Part shown: piece after piece, positions 16,398-26,142 of the stretch
Position numbering within the stretch: position 1 is the stretch's first letter
How the letters are laid out: each line of letters starts with the position of its first letter
NCBI GenBank assembly: GCA_009772895.1
Contig: WOUP01000022.1
Coordinates: forward strand, 1-49,791
Direction: 5' to 3'
From: Puniceicoccaceae bacterium 5H
GTDB lineage: Bacteria > Verrucomicrobiota > Verrucomicrobiia > Opitutales > Oceanipulchritudinaceae
Length of the DNA: 49,791 bases
Notes under the pieces: model-generated
What the model was told of the DNA's origin: nothing
The model's input: only the letters and a program-made list of their open reading frames with translations
Databases searched by the model: none
Made by a program: the position numbers and the translations under genes

Positions 16398-16441
16398 GGC
16401 GCCAGCCTAGGCAAGAGGCTCTACTTCTGCAACTGGCAGCG

Positions 16442-18298
16442 TCACTTTGCTGCGACCGGCGTTACCCGTTTGAGCAGTTGCCACACCCCGTGCTCAGTCA
16501 CAACTTCGAACTCGGGTCGCTCCGCCTCCTGAATGCGGTAGGATTTCTGGTTCGTGCTCGGCTTCTCGCGAATGCGGTAGGTGTCTTCCGGCGAAAGCGC
16601 CTCCGCCAGCCCGTTGGTGTTCTCGATGCCGTGCAGCCAGAGCAGGCTCACATCCAGATCGCGCCCCACTTTATAAAACGGGTCGGCGTTGTGCCAGGCC
16701 AGTTGATGGGGCTCGAATGTGATTTCGTAGCCGAGTTGCACCGAATCCTCCCCGCTCTGCTCGAGCTCTCGGGCCAGATCGTCGAACGTAGCGCGCAAGT
16801 CGTTCTGCGCCGTCTTTTCGGCCGTCAGCCACCCAAACCCTCGATAGCCATGCAGCAGGCCACCCGCGACCAAGAGCAGGCTCGCGCCTGCGACGAGCCC
16901 GGCAGCAACGCCCCGGCGTCTGGAAGCCAAAATGCGCCAGAGGGTGCAGGGCAACGCTACCAGCAGGATCGCCTGCGCGGGCCAGAACCAGTAGAAGCGC
17001 CGGTAGTTGTAGGCGCTGAAGCGGTCGTCACTGATCAGAAAAAACATCACCAGCGGCAGCAGCACAGCACAGGTCAGCGTCAACGCCAGAAACGGCCAAC
17101 GTGCCTCCTGCTCCGGCTCGGTCTTGCCATACCACCACCGGCCCGCCGGCCAGACCGCCAGAGCCAGCAGCGTCCACAGCGTCCACAACCACGGGAAAAA
17201 CCGGGACGGATACGGCTGGAAGTTGGCCACGAGCGGCACCTCCAGCAGATGCACCTGGCGACGGTTCTGTTCCACGGCTTCCGCGACCCTCTCCTTGGAA
17301 GCCGTCTGCAGCAACTCGCCTCCGGTCGACCACGTGGCCTTGCGGTAGACCTCGCCCTCGACGGACTGAAAAAACCACTCCTGATTCGGGAACCGGCAAT
17401 ACCAGTAACCGACTCGCCCCTCATGCACGGACAGCACCGTCTGCGCCCACAGCTTGCCCCAGGTTTCGCTTTGCATCCACTTGCCCGGGGGCGCCTCCTC
17501 GTCCGTCTCCTGGGCGGTGGAGACCAGCTGCACATCGTCGCGTCCCAGCGCGTCCCGTGGAGTGAAGCTCACGCCTGGCGGCATCTTCTGGGCAAACATC
17601 GATTGAAGGTCCACCCACCCGCGTTGATGCTCGAAGTGCAGGTAAGGCCACCACAGCAACAGGCCGAGCGCCAGCCCCAGCGTCCCCTGCTTCCATGCCA
17701 GCGGCGGGCGCCGGACGATCCACGCCACGCCGAAGAGCAGCACGGCAGGCAGAAATTCGAGCATCCAGAAGCAGCCGGCTAGATAGACCAGCACCGCAGC
17801 CCCCAGGGCCCAGCGATTGCCCCGAGCCGACCACGCGTCGAGGCTCCAGAGTAGCAAGACCAGAAACAGCGGGTGCGCACGTGGCCAGAGATTCATCCCG
17901 TAAAACCAACCCGTGGGGAAGGACAGGAAGACAAACCCGACCAGGAGCGCCCACGTCCAACCCCAGTAGCGCCGCAGCCACAGGACCAACGCGAGGGCCG
18001 TGCCCAGCATCATCAAGACGCCGCCCCAGCGCTCCGCCTGCGCCACGTTGTCCGGCTCGAACAACCCCCCGAGCGCAATCCCGTAGGCAACCCCCGGCAC
18101 GTTGAGCGAGAAGTAGCTGTTCACGCCGCCATGCGTCGGGATTTGCCCCGACTCCAGTAAGCCCGCCGCGTTCTGGGCATCCCGCACCAGGTCGTAGCCG
18201 ATCAACGGCTGCTGCGCGCTGTCGATCAACACGTAGCCCATGAGCAGCCCGTAAACGATCAAGCCCAGCAGGCACACCAAGCGAAGGAGCAACTTCAT
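16442..18298 (-). CDS. Polytopic membrane protein, glycosyltransferase-39/C-like
   Basis: This 618-residue inner-membrane protein has roughly a dozen hydrophobic helices in the first 480 residues and a soluble C-terminal region. The first loop (IGYDLVRDAQNAAGLLESGQ) holds acidic residues where lipid-linked sugar transferases keep their catalytic Asp/Glu, followed by SLNVPGVAYGIALG. The later LWPRAHPLFLVLLLWSLDAW resembles PMT/ArnT-type proteins. Start at ATG 18298 (MKLLLRLVCLLG); the longer open frame runs into the tRNA gene and is not credible. It heads a minus-strand operon with the beta-helix and YceI genes. Substrate is unknown. Confidence 0.65.
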   Translation of the reverse strand: MKLLLRLVCLLGLIVYGLLMGYVLIDSAQQPLIGYDLVRDAQNAAGLLESGQIPTHGGVNSYFSLNVPGVAYGIALGGLFEPDNVAQAERWGGVLMMLGTALALVLWLRRYWGWTWALLVGFVFLSFPTGWFYGMNLWPRAHPLFLVLLLWSLDAWSARGNRWALGAAVLVYLAGCFWMLEFLPAVLLFGVAWIVRRPPLAWKQGTLGLALGLLLWWPYLHFEHQRGWVDLQSMFAQKMPPGVSFTPRDALGRDDVQLVSTAQETDEEAPPGKWMQSETWGKLWAQTVLSVHEGRVGYWYCRFPNQEWFFQSVEGEVYRKATWSTGGELLQTASKERVAEAVEQNRRQVHLLEVPLVANFQPYPSRFFPWLWTLWTLLALAVWPAGRWWYGKTEPEQEARWPFLALTLTCAVLLPLVMFFLISDDRFSAYNYRRFYWFWPAQAILLVALPCTLWRILASRRRGVAAGLVAGASLLLVAGGLLHGYRGFGWLTAEKTAQNDLRATFDDLARELEQSGEDSVQLGYEITFEPHQLAWHNADPFYKVGRDLDVSLLWLHGIENTNGLAEALSPEDTYRIREKPSTNQKSYRIQEAERPEFEVVTEHGVWQLLKRVTPVAAK

Positions 18299-18353
18299 CG
18301 GCTGCCATGCGAGCAGATGTTGCGCAAAAGGCCAACCCTTTCCCTCTGGACAC

Positions 18354-18383
18354 AAAAAAGCCGACGGGCTGGTGCGTCGGCTT
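18354..18383 (-). terminator. Rho-independent terminator of the tRNA transcript
   Basis: Read on the minus strand, a 9-bp perfect stem (AAGCCGACG/CGTCGGCTT, 18358-18366 with 18375-18383) with an 8-base loop leads into six T. It ends the tRNA-Gly transcript before the membrane protein gene. Confidence 0.85.
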
Positions 18384-18393
18384 AAAGAAAAAA

Positions 18394-18469
<76 letters not shown>

Positions 18470-18559
18470 TTGTTGATCTTTCGATCAGCGAAAGCCCATT
18501 ACCCTAGAGGAGCGTGGACGTTGGTCAATGCCTTTTTTCGCAAATCTTCAATTTTCCGA

Positions 18560-19426
18560 TTACTGCAGGCGGCGCAGGCGTTCCTGTCGCTCGGATTCGA
18601 TCAGCGGCAGCAGATCGGCCTCGCTCAGAACCTCCGCCAGATCATCGCTGAAGAGGAAGCGCAGCAACTCTTTGCCCTCGCTCGTGGAAGCAAAATCGCG
18701 GCGGTAGACGAGGTAGAAGGGCAGTTGCAGCGGGTAGTCGCCATAGAGGGCGTTCTCCGGGCTGGGCGAAAAGGCGCGGTCACTATTCCCCTCGGCCACC
18801 GGCACGGCGCGCAGGCTCTCGGGCAGGCGTGTGGTGGGGATGATCGCGAGCACGTTGAGGTTGTCGTGCGTCTCGTTCACGAAAGCATCGAGCGAAGGGT
18901 GGCTCTTCACGCCGCTGCGCATTTCCCGGTCTCCCAGCACCTCGACCTTGAAGATCTCCTGCCCGACCGTATTGGTGCCGCCGACCACGTGCTGCGAAAG
19001 CTTGCGCACCGACCACGCGCCGCCCTCGTCCACAAACGCGTCCCAGGACTCGGCCACGCCGTCGCGCCCAAAGGCTTCGATCAGGTCGTTGTAGCTCATT
19101 TCCGTCACCGGGTTGTCGCGGTGCACGGCCACGACCGTGACCAGAAAGGCGAAGGGGCTGGACTCGAGGTCTTGCGGCGGACGCTCGCCCCGGGGCAGCG
19201 CGACCAGGGCCAGCGGGGCGTCGCCGCTTTCGACCGCTTCAAGCGCGGGGTTGCTGCCTTGCATATCCAGCTCGACCGGCACCCCGCTGTCTGCACTGAA
19301 TTGCTGCAACGCGTCCTGCAGCACAGGCTGGAGCAGGTCGCTGCCGACGAGGGTCAGACCGAAGGCGTGGGGCAAGGCGGCCGCGGTAAAAACGGCACAG
19401 GCAAGGAGAGAACGCAGAGAAGACAT
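18560..19426 (-). CDS. Periplasmic phosphate-binding-like (PstS-type) protein
   Basis: The 288-residue exported protein has a signal peptide (MSSLRSLLACAVFTAAALPHAFG) and then the PBP-like fold: LTLVGSDLLQPVLQDALQQF, later VVAVHRDNPVTEMSYNDLIEAF and VVGGTNTVGQEIF. The latter is where PstS proteins coordinate phosphate. No permease genes accompany it, so it is probably not a transport component. It is last in the polysaccharide operon, 69 bases after the tyrosine kinase. Such stand-alone proteins can act as sensors or scaffold parts. ATG 19435 is an alternative start. Confidence 0.72.
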   Translation of the reverse strand: MSSLRSLLACAVFTAAALPHAFGLTLVGSDLLQPVLQDALQQFSADSGVPVELDMQGSNPALEAVESGDAPLALVALPRGERPPQDLESSPFAFLVTVVAVHRDNPVTEMSYNDLIEAFGRDGVAESWDAFVDEGGAWSVRKLSQHVVGGTNTVGQEIFKVEVLGDREMRSGVKSHPSLDAFVNETHDNLNVLAIIPTTRLPESLRAVPVAEGNSDRAFSPSPENALYGDYPLQLPFYLVYRRDFASTSEGKELLRFLFSDDLAEVLSEADLLPLIESERQERLRRLQ

Positions 19427-19495
19427 GGCTGGCATAGGCAAGAAGTGAGACGTGCACGCTAGAAGTGCCCATGCCCGCTTGGCAAGCCTTGCCAC

Positions 19496-21640
19496 CTATT
19501 CCCGCCAGCGCGCCCCTTCAATCGAGGGCTTCGCAGCGGTCGTGCTCGAGGATGCAGGGCCGGTATTCTCCCGGCGGTAGCCGTAACCGTAATAGCCGTA
19601 AGCCCCCTGTTGACGCGCGGGCACCTGGTTGAAGATCACCCCGCGCACCAGCGAACCGTGCTGCCGTACGCTGCGCGCCGCCCGCTCCACCGCCGGCTGG
19701 GGAAAGCGTCCGTATTGCACCACCAGCACCACCGCATCCGCCAAAGGCTGCAAAAGCGAGGCATCGCTGACCCCGAGAATGGGCGGCGAATCGAGCAGGA
19801 TGCGATCGTAGCGCCCGCGCAGTTGCGTGAGTAGTTGCTCCAGAGCGGCCCGGTGCAGCAGCGTGAGCGAATGCAGGGGGCCATCGCCCGCCGTGATCAC
19901 ATCCAGACCGGGAATTTCCGTCGGGCGCACGACAGCATCGAGTTCGCGCTGGCCGGCGAGATAATCCACCAGCCCCGGCTGGCGCTCGGCCGACAGGAGA
20001 TCGTGCTGTGTGGGTCGGCGCAGATCGCTGTCGATTACCAGCACACGCTCGCCCCCGAGGGCCGCACAGGCCGCGAGGTTACGCAACACCGTCGACTTGC
20101 CCTCCCCCGGTCCGGCGGACTGCACCAGCAGCACTTCGCCTCGGGCCGAGCCGCCAGCGATCTGCAGGTTGGTCTGGATGACGCGAAACACCTCCGCGCC
20201 CGGCGAATCAAAGTCTTTGGGGCCGATCAACCGGGCCTCGCGCGCCACCACCCCGAGCACGGGCACCTCGAGGCGGCCTTCGAGCTCTTCAACCTGGCGA
20301 AAGCTGCCGTCGGCCTTTTCCAGCAGCAAGGCTCCGGCGCTGCCCAGCAACAGGCCGAGGAAACCGGCCAGCGAGAGGTTGAGCGCCCAGTTGGGCCGCC
20401 CGGCCTTGGCCGGCGGGGCGGCAAGGTTGAGCAGTTCGATCGTGCGCTTGGGCACCTGCAGTTCGATCTCGCGCTGGCGCAGCTGCAGGCGCATGGAGCG
20501 CAGCACCGTCTCGGCCTCCCGCAAATCCTTCACCGCATCGTCAAAGACGCGATATTTCTCGCCGGCGGTGTCGATCTGCTCCTGCCGCGCCCTTGCCAGC
20601 TCGTCTTCCAGCGCGGTGACACGGGCCTGCGCCTCGAGGTAGCCGATCTTGAGCGCCTTTTCGTAGCCCGCCAGCAAGTCGTCGAGCTGCTCGCGCAAGA
20701 CGCGCAGCTTGGCCACCCGCGAGGCCAGCTCGGGGTGCTTTTCGCCCAACTGGCTGCGCAGGCGCTCGACCTCCTGTTGCTGCACGAGATAGGCCTGGGC
20801 CAGCTGCTGGATATTCTGGTCGGTCACCAGCTCGTCGTTGACCACCGCCAGGCGGTCCTCGGGCGCGACCGACGCAAACTGCTCCCAACGCGTCTTGCGC
20901 GCCAGCGCCTCCACCCGCAGGTTCACCAGCGTGCGCTCGAGCTGACGCAGCGCCTCGACCTCCGGCTGGGCGGCATCGCGCCGATCGAGCTCGTAGCCCG
21001 CCAGCCCCAGCTCCTGCCGGAGCGCCTCGACCTTGTCCCGCTGCTCCTGCACGCGCGCGTCCTGCAGGTCCAGCTGCTCCTGTAGCTTGCCCAGCGCCTC
21101 GTTTTGCGTGGTATTGGCAAAGGCGATGCGGTTTTGCTCGTAGACCCGCGCAATCTCGTTGGCGATATCGGCGCTCAGCTCCCGATCCGGCGCCCAAACG
21201 CCGATATCGAGCACGGAGGTGTTCGGACGATCCTCCACCTGCAGCATCTTGCGCGTCAGGTAGAGATAGGTCTGCTCTCGGTCCAGCGTGCCGTTGAGCC
21301 CCAAGGCAGCGCTCAGGCGGCGCTCCAGCTGCAGGCGTTCGATCACCGGTAGCAGCACGGTGCGGCTCTGGATCGTCTCGAACTGGTTGTTGATAAAGGT
21401 ACGGTCGATCGTCTGCATGCCCATCGGGCGCAACACGTCGGACTCACGGTCGGCCTGCTCGACCCGGATGGTCGACTCGGCGTAATACCACGGCTCCATG
21501 AACAGCTGCGTCCACGCCGCGGCGGCAAAGATGGCCAGCGCCGCGACCGTGAAGACCACCAGCCAGTGCTCGCGTAGGATGCGCAGGACTTCGCCCAGCG
21601 AGAGGGGTTCGGAATGGGGATCGGCACCAGCGGCGGACAT
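19496..21640 (-). CDS. Polysaccharide co-polymerase with tyrosine autokinase domain (Wzc-like)
   Basis: The 714-residue inner-membrane protein controls chain length and export of an exopolysaccharide. An N-terminal Wzz domain has a membrane helix near 29-48, a long periplasmic coiled coil spans about 170-400, and a second helix lies near 425-445. The cytoplasmic BY-kinase domain has Walker A SAGPGEGKST (Lys515), Walker A' VLVIDSDLRRP (Asp537, Asp539) and Walker B ILLDSPP. A C-terminal tyrosine cluster at 681-688 (five Tyr in eight residues) is the autophosphorylation site. It lies 66 bases after an outer-membrane barrel gene. No flippase or polymerase gene is nearby, so the rest of the pathway must be elsewhere. 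Confidence 0.88.
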   Translation of the reverse strand: MSAAGADPHSEPLSLGEVLRILREHWLVVFTVAALAIFAAAAWTQLFMEPWYYAESTIRVEQADRESDVLRPMGMQTIDRTFINNQFETIQSRTVLLPVIERLQLERRLSAALGLNGTLDREQTYLYLTRKMLQVEDRPNTSVLDIGVWAPDRELSADIANEIARVYEQNRIAFANTTQNEALGKLQEQLDLQDARVQEQRDKVEALRQELGLAGYELDRRDAAQPEVEALRQLERTLVNLRVEALARKTRWEQFASVAPEDRLAVVNDELVTDQNIQQLAQAYLVQQQEVERLRSQLGEKHPELASRVAKLRVLREQLDDLLAGYEKALKIGYLEAQARVTALEDELARARQEQIDTAGEKYRVFDDAVKDLREAETVLRSMRLQLRQREIELQVPKRTIELLNLAAPPAKAGRPNWALNLSLAGFLGLLLGSAGALLLEKADGSFRQVEELEGRLEVPVLGVVAREARLIGPKDFDSPGAEVFRVIQTNLQIAGGSARGEVLLVQSAGPGEGKSTVLRNLAACAALGGERVLVIDSDLRRPTQHDLLSAERQPGLVDYLAGQRELDAVVRPTEIPGLDVITAGDGPLHSLTLLHRAALEQLLTQLRGRYDRILLDSPPILGVSDASLLQPLADAVVLVVQYGRFPQPAVERAARSVRQHGSLVRGVIFNQVPARQQGAYGYYGYGYRRENTGPASSSTTAAKPSIEGARWRE

Positions 21641-21706
21641 GTCTCAGATGCAAAGGCAGGCGGGCCCGGGGCACAACGCGAAAGGTGCAGCGGCCCGCAT
21701 TCTCGT

Positions 21707-22903
21707 CTAGGGCGCGAAACGATAGGCAAGAGCGAGGCTCACCCGGTGGCGCGCCTGCTCCCGCAACGGCTCGTCGCTTTCGATCAGGTCCAGGTCGTAA
21801 TTCAGGTCCACGCGCCAGGTCTCGTCGTAGCGCCAGCTCAGGCCGAGCCCGCCGCGCAACACGTGTTCGTCCACATCGTCCAGCACGCCCGCATAGCTTT
21901 CCCGGACCTGCAGCGTGCTACGCTCGTAGAGCAGCAGAGACGTGAGGAACAGCCGGTTGTTGCCTGTGAGATCGTGCTGACCCGAGAGGTAAACTGCGTC
22001 GACTTCCGACTCGGGATACAGGTTGGGCATGGTCGTCTCCCGCAGCTCGTGGGATAGGTTGAGCGCGAAGAACGACTGCGGCAGGTAGCGGTAGCTGAGG
22101 CTCACGTTGCCCGTAAAGGCGTCCGTATCCGTGCCGTCGTTGCGCGCGCGCTGCTCCAGGCCGGCGCGTAATCCGAGGTTCAGCTTCGGGCCGGGCACGT
22201 AGTCGACGCCCAGCAGGCCACGCCAGGTCTCGCTGCCGCGCAGGGCGTCGTCGGTGTCGTACGAGACGTCGCCGTAGTGTACCGCACCCACCAGCTCCGC
22301 CTCCGGCAACAGGGCAAAGCGCGCCTCGCCACCGACGATCGTGTCGCCCCGGTCCAGCACCTCGCCCAACGCGGCCTCTTCATAGCGGATGTCGTAGCGG
22401 TTGAGGTTGGCGCCCAGGGCCAGCTTGGGCGTCGCGCCCCACTGGTAGTCCAAGGTGGCGTCGTTGCTCCAGTAGCTCTGGTCCCGCTGGATCTCGGTCG
22501 GGATCAGGGCCTCCGGGTCATCGATGAAGCGCAGGTTGTCCGCGACCTTGAAAAAGGTGCGCGGATCGAAGGTGTGGTCGAGCTTCAGCCCCAACTGGTG
22601 GTTCAGCAAGGTGTCGTCACCCGACCGATCGAAATACTGCGCCAGCTCAAGCCCGTAGGTGCCCTGCAAAAAGGTCTGCTGCCCCAGGCTCGCCTGGCCC
22701 TTCACCGTCGGCGCAAACAGGGCCACGAAGCTCTCCTGCTCGTTCTCATTGGTGCCGAAGATATTGCTGTCGTAGCGCAAGCCGGCCTGCGTCTCGACGA
22801 TCACCGGGTGCCCCTGATCTTCAGCGGGTACGGGCGCATAGACTGCCCAGATGGGGCAGCAGAGCAGACTGTATGCAGCGGCAGAGGCGACCAGACGTTT
22901 CAT
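21707..22903 (-). CDS. Outer-membrane beta-barrel protein of the polysaccharide locus
   Basis: The 398-residue protein has a signal peptide (MKRLVASAAAYSLLCCPIWA) and repeated amphipathic strands with Asp/Tyr-rich turns (AGLRYDSNIFGTNENEQES, LSYRYLPQSFFALNLSHEL). It ends LALAYRFAP. It resembles the BBP2-type outer-membrane barrels that accompany exopolysaccharide export genes, probably serving as the secretion channel or an assembly factor. ATG 22918 and 22939 are possible earlier starts; the signal peptide favours 22903. It lies between a membrane glycosyltransferase-like gene and the Wzc-like kinase, all on one strand with short gaps. Confidence 0.72.
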   Translation of the reverse strand: MKRLVASAAAYSLLCCPIWAVYAPVPAEDQGHPVIVETQAGLRYDSNIFGTNENEQESFVALFAPTVKGQASLGQQTFLQGTYGLELAQYFDRSGDDTLLNHQLGLKLDHTFDPRTFFKVADNLRFIDDPEALIPTEIQRDQSYWSNDATLDYQWGATPKLALGANLNRYDIRYEEAALGEVLDRGDTIVGGEARFALLPEAELVGAVHYGDVSYDTDDALRGSETWRGLLGVDYVPGPKLNLGLRAGLEQRARNDGTDTDAFTGNVSLSYRYLPQSFFALNLSHELRETTMPNLYPESEVDAVYLSGQHDLTGNNRLFLTSLLLYERSTLQVRESYAGVLDDVDEHVLRGGLGLSWRYDETWRVDLNYDLDLIESDEPLREQARHRVSLALAYRFAP

Positions 22904-22960
22904 GCAGCAGGGGATCATTAAAGACTTCAGATGCCGCACACGGTCAACCCGATAATGCGG

Positions 22961-24670
22961 CTAGCGGGCGTTAGCCGGCAGGGCGATCAGGCCGCCGTCC
23001 GCCAACGGCTGCACGCGCGGCAGAGGGTAGCCGGCCGGCGTCTCGCCGCGCGCCAGGTGGGCGTAGACGGGTTCCCACGTTCCCGGCTGCGGCTGGACCA
23101 GGGCTGCGCCGAAGGCCTCGTCCACCAACTGGGGACTGAAATACTGCAGGTGGATGGGCACGTAGGAGCACAGCGCCGCGAGGTCGGCCGGTGCGGTCGG
23201 TTGACGCCACACGCGGAAGTCGCCCCCCGCATACCAGCTCCACCCTGCCGGCAGATCCGCCACCGCACCGGAGGGCAGGCCGAGGCGGCCATCCAGCGCA
23301 GCCAGTTGTCGCAGTGCGACCGGGAAATAGGGCGGATACTGGAACGGCAGACGCCGGGGCTCGAGCGTGCGTTGCACCAGCGGCAGGCCGTGCAGGATCA
23401 GCAACGCGGCAACCGCCCCCAGCTGCCACGCATGGTGATCGCCACGGGTGTTTTTGCGCACCACCTCAAAGAAGGCTGTGCCGACCAGCGCCAGACCGGG
23501 CAGCAGGTACAGCACCGGGCTGCGCGGACTCAAGCCACTGACAAAGAACGGCGGCACCAGCACCACACTGCCAAGCAGGGCCAGCACCAGCCAGCGCCAG
23601 CGCCCGATCTCGGCGCGTTGAAAGCCGTAGAGGGCCGAGAATAGCGCGAGCAGCACAAAGAGCCCGCCGCCCTGCCACAAGTCTGCCTGCAGGGCGTCCC
23701 GCCAGCCGGTCAGCCCCTTGTTCAGCAGCTTGCGAAAACTCAGCTCGGGCGCGGCAGCCTCCAGGGCGGCACGCGCCAACAGCGGATCGGCGGTGGGATC
23801 GCCTGCCCGCAACGCCACCGACTGTCCCGCAAGCCCCAGCGGGTGACCGGTGAGCCCAATGTTGCGCCCAAACCAGGGCATTAACACCGCCAGCGCCACC
23901 ACGCCCGCCAGCAGCGGCAGGGCCCAGCGCATCTTGCCGCGCGTGCCCCACCCCAGCCAGACCAGCGCGACCGGCAGCCAGACCAGCAGGGCGTAATCGC
24001 CGAGGCCGAGCAGCCCCAGTAGCAGACCTGTTGCCGCCGCACCCCACCCGCGTTTCCAGCCGCTTTGCCGCGCCGTCCAGGCGAGCGCCGCCAGCAGCAG
24101 CGTCGTGAGCAGCATCAGCCAGGTCGTGCCATCGACCGCCACGAGGTGTTCCCAAAGCGTCGTGCTGAGCAGGACCGCCGCCGTCGCGACCGCCGCAATC
24201 GCCGGGCGCCAGAGCCAACAACCGAGGCACCAGGTCGCGAGCAACGTCAGCCACAGGCCCACGGCATTGAGCACCAGCAGCAGGCGGTCGGGGCCGTAGG
24301 GGGCACGCACGTCGTCCAAAACCTGCCACGACACGCCATCCCCCGACGCCGCCAGAGCGGTCCCGATCAGTCCCCCGTAAAGCGGCGGATGGTAAAGCTC
24401 CGGCAGCGGCTCAGCGAAATTCAGCGCGCCGCGCGCCTCCAGCACCGCCACCGTCTGCGGATAGTTGACAGGCGTCGACCAGCCATGGCCCTCCGCCAGC
24501 TGCCGCCCGGCCAGTGCCTGCTCCAGGGTCCACTCGTCCGGCCCCCGCTCACGCTGATGTGCCAGATACAGGCTACCCAGCACGACTCCGAGCACGGCGG
24601 CGAGGCCCCAGATCCACCGGCGCCCGCGGCCCTGGGTCAGCCAAAAACGCCATTCGCGAGTCGCGGCCAT
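22961..24670 (-). CDS. ArnT/PMT-like membrane protein (GT39 superfamily)
   Basis: The 569-residue protein has about eleven hydrophobic helices and a C-terminal periplasmic-like region from about 430. The first loop (RGPDEWTLEQALAGRQLAEG) carries acidic residues in the position of the catalytic Asp of GT39 enzymes, and LYHPPLYGGLIGTALAASG matches the next conserved loop. GLTGHPLGLAG and ALYLLPGL-like segments are typical of lipid-carrier-dependent transferases. It starts seven bases after the sigma-54 regulator stop, so the two are co-transcribed. It probably moves a sugar from a polyprenyl-phosphate donor to the secreted polymer or a protein. Confidence 0.68.
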   Translation of the reverse strand: MAATREWRFWLTQGRGRRWIWGLAAVLGVVLGSLYLAHQRERGPDEWTLEQALAGRQLAEGHGWSTPVNYPQTVAVLEARGALNFAEPLPELYHPPLYGGLIGTALAASGDGVSWQVLDDVRAPYGPDRLLLVLNAVGLWLTLLATWCLGCWLWRPAIAAVATAAVLLSTTLWEHLVAVDGTTWLMLLTTLLLAALAWTARQSGWKRGWGAAATGLLLGLLGLGDYALLVWLPVALVWLGWGTRGKMRWALPLLAGVVALAVLMPWFGRNIGLTGHPLGLAGQSVALRAGDPTADPLLARAALEAAAPELSFRKLLNKGLTGWRDALQADLWQGGGLFVLLALFSALYGFQRAEIGRWRWLVLALLGSVVLVPPFFVSGLSPRSPVLYLLPGLALVGTAFFEVVRKNTRGDHHAWQLGAVAALLILHGLPLVQRTLEPRRLPFQYPPYFPVALRQLAALDGRLGLPSGAVADLPAGWSWYAGGDFRVWRQPTAPADLAALCSYVPIHLQYFSPQLVDEAFGAALVQPQPGTWEPVYAHLARGETPAGYPLPRVQPLADGGLIALPANAR

Positions 24671-24677
24671 GGAAGTG

Positions 24678-26069
24678 CTAGAGCTGGGCGCGTGGATCGA
24701 GTTCGGGCCACTGCTTCAGCTTGCGGTGCAGCGTGCGGCGGCTCATGCCGAGCAACTCGGCCGCACGGGTGCGGTTGCCACGCGCCTGCATCAGCGCGTT
24801 GCGCAAGAGCCGCTTTTCGTTGGCCTCCACGTCGAAGGCGCGGCCCTTGGGCTCCTCGTCCTCCTCTTCCTTCTTGCGGGAGGAGCGTTGCGCGGCCTCG
24901 GGGTTGAGGAACTTCGGGTCGAGATCGTATTCCGTCAGCTCGCCCCCACGCTTGAGCACCACCACATTTTCGGCGAAGTTGCGCAGCTCGCGGATGTTGC
25001 CCGGCCAGGGATACTCCGCAATGCGCTGCATCGCGCGACTGTCGAAGCTGGGGGCCTGCAGGCCGTTCTCCTGCGCAAACTGGTCGACGAAGGTGCGCAG
25101 CAGCACGGGGATGTCTTCCTTGCGCTCACGCAGGGACGGCAGGTGCAGCGTGACGACATTGAGACGGAAGAGCAGGTCGTCGCGGAACTCGCCCTCGCGC
25201 GCCATGCCCTCGAGATCGCGATTGGTTGCGGCAACGAGGCGCACGTCCACCTTTACCGGCTTGTTGCTGCCGAGGCGCTCAAAGGTCTTCGTCTCGAGGA
25301 AGCGCAACAGCTTTACCTGCGTGCTCTGGTCGATCTCGCCAATTTCATCGAGAAACAGCGTGCCGCCGTCCGCCGCCTCGAAGCGCCCGATGCGCCGCTC
25401 CGTCGCGCCCGTGAAGGCGCCACGTTCATGGCCGAACAGCTCGCTCTCGAGCAGGTTGGACGCGAGCGCCGCACAGTGCACCGCCACGAAAGGCCGACGC
25501 GCACGGTCGCTGTTCTGGTGGATGGCCTGGGCGATCAGCTCCTTGCCGGTACCGGTCTCGCCTTCGATCAGCACCGAGGTGCGGGTGGGCGCGACGAGCT
25601 TCACCTTTTCGATCACCTCCGTCAGCGCCTGCGAGTGGCCGACGATGTTGCCGAAGCTGTATTTGCGGTCCAGGCGCTCCTCGAGCTGCTGCACGCGCTG
25701 CTCCGTCTGCTTGCCCTGCAGCGCGCGGCGGATCAGGATCTCCAGCTTCTCGAGGTTGACGGGCTTGGGCAGAAAGTCGAACGCGCCGCGCTTCATCGCC
25801 TCGACCGCCGTCTCCACGTTGCCGTAGGCCGTCATCATGATGACGATGGGCGGCTTGGGGCGCTTGAGCGAGTGGTCGATCACCTTCATGCCGTTCTTGC
25901 CGGCCATGCGCAGGTCGGTCAGCACCACGTCGAACTCCTCGCTGTCCATCAGACGGAACGCCTCATCCGCGTCCGCCGCGAGATAGACATCGTATTCGTC
26001 TTCCAACGCCAGCATCAGCCCCTCGCGGGTATGCTTTTCATCATCCACAATCAAGACAGTCGCCGACAT
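24678..26069 (-). CDS. Sigma-54-dependent response regulator (NtrC family)
   Basis: This 463-residue activator has three domains. The receiver domain has the phosphorylation site Asp52 (VLTDLRM), acidic pocket Asp9/Asp10 and Lys102. The AAA+ domain has Walker A GETGTGKE (Lys176), the sigma-54 contact loop GAFTGA (217-222) and Walker B TLFLDEIGE (237-245). A Fis-type helix-turn-helix near the C-terminus reads NRTRAAELLGMSRRTLHRKL. The start MSATVLIVDDE at 26069 is the natural receiver start; the longer frame adds no domain. It leads the polysaccharide genes by seven bases and probably responds to the kinase at 28385-29590. No -24/-12 promoter was found nearby, so its targets are unidentified. 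Confidence 0.9.
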   Translation of the reverse strand: MSATVLIVDDEKHTREGLMLALEDEYDVYLAADADEAFRLMDSEEFDVVLTDLRMAGKNGMKVIDHSLKRPKPPIVIMMTAYGNVETAVEAMKRGAFDFLPKPVNLEKLEILIRRALQGKQTEQRVQQLEERLDRKYSFGNIVGHSQALTEVIEKVKLVAPTRTSVLIEGETGTGKELIAQAIHQNSDRARRPFVAVHCAALASNLLESELFGHERGAFTGATERRIGRFEAADGGTLFLDEIGEIDQSTQVKLLRFLETKTFERLGSNKPVKVDVRLVAATNRDLEGMAREGEFRDDLLFRLNVVTLHLPSLRERKEDIPVLLRTFVDQFAQENGLQAPSFDSRAMQRIAEYPWPGNIRELRNFAENVVVLKRGGELTEYDLDPKFLNPEAAQRSSRKKEEEDEEPKGRAFDVEANEKRLLRNALMQARGNRTRAAELLGMSRRTLHRKLKQWPELDPRAQL

Positions 26070-26142
26070 ATCGACCACGGTAGGGACGATTTGACACACC
26101 CGCAAGCGGCGAAGCGCCTGCGCGGCCAAATTCTCTGACGGC

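Noticed and set aside
24669-26138. 489-codon plus-strand open frame
   Set aside because: It mirrors the sigma-54 regulator, whose motifs are complete; the antisense product has no recognisable domain.
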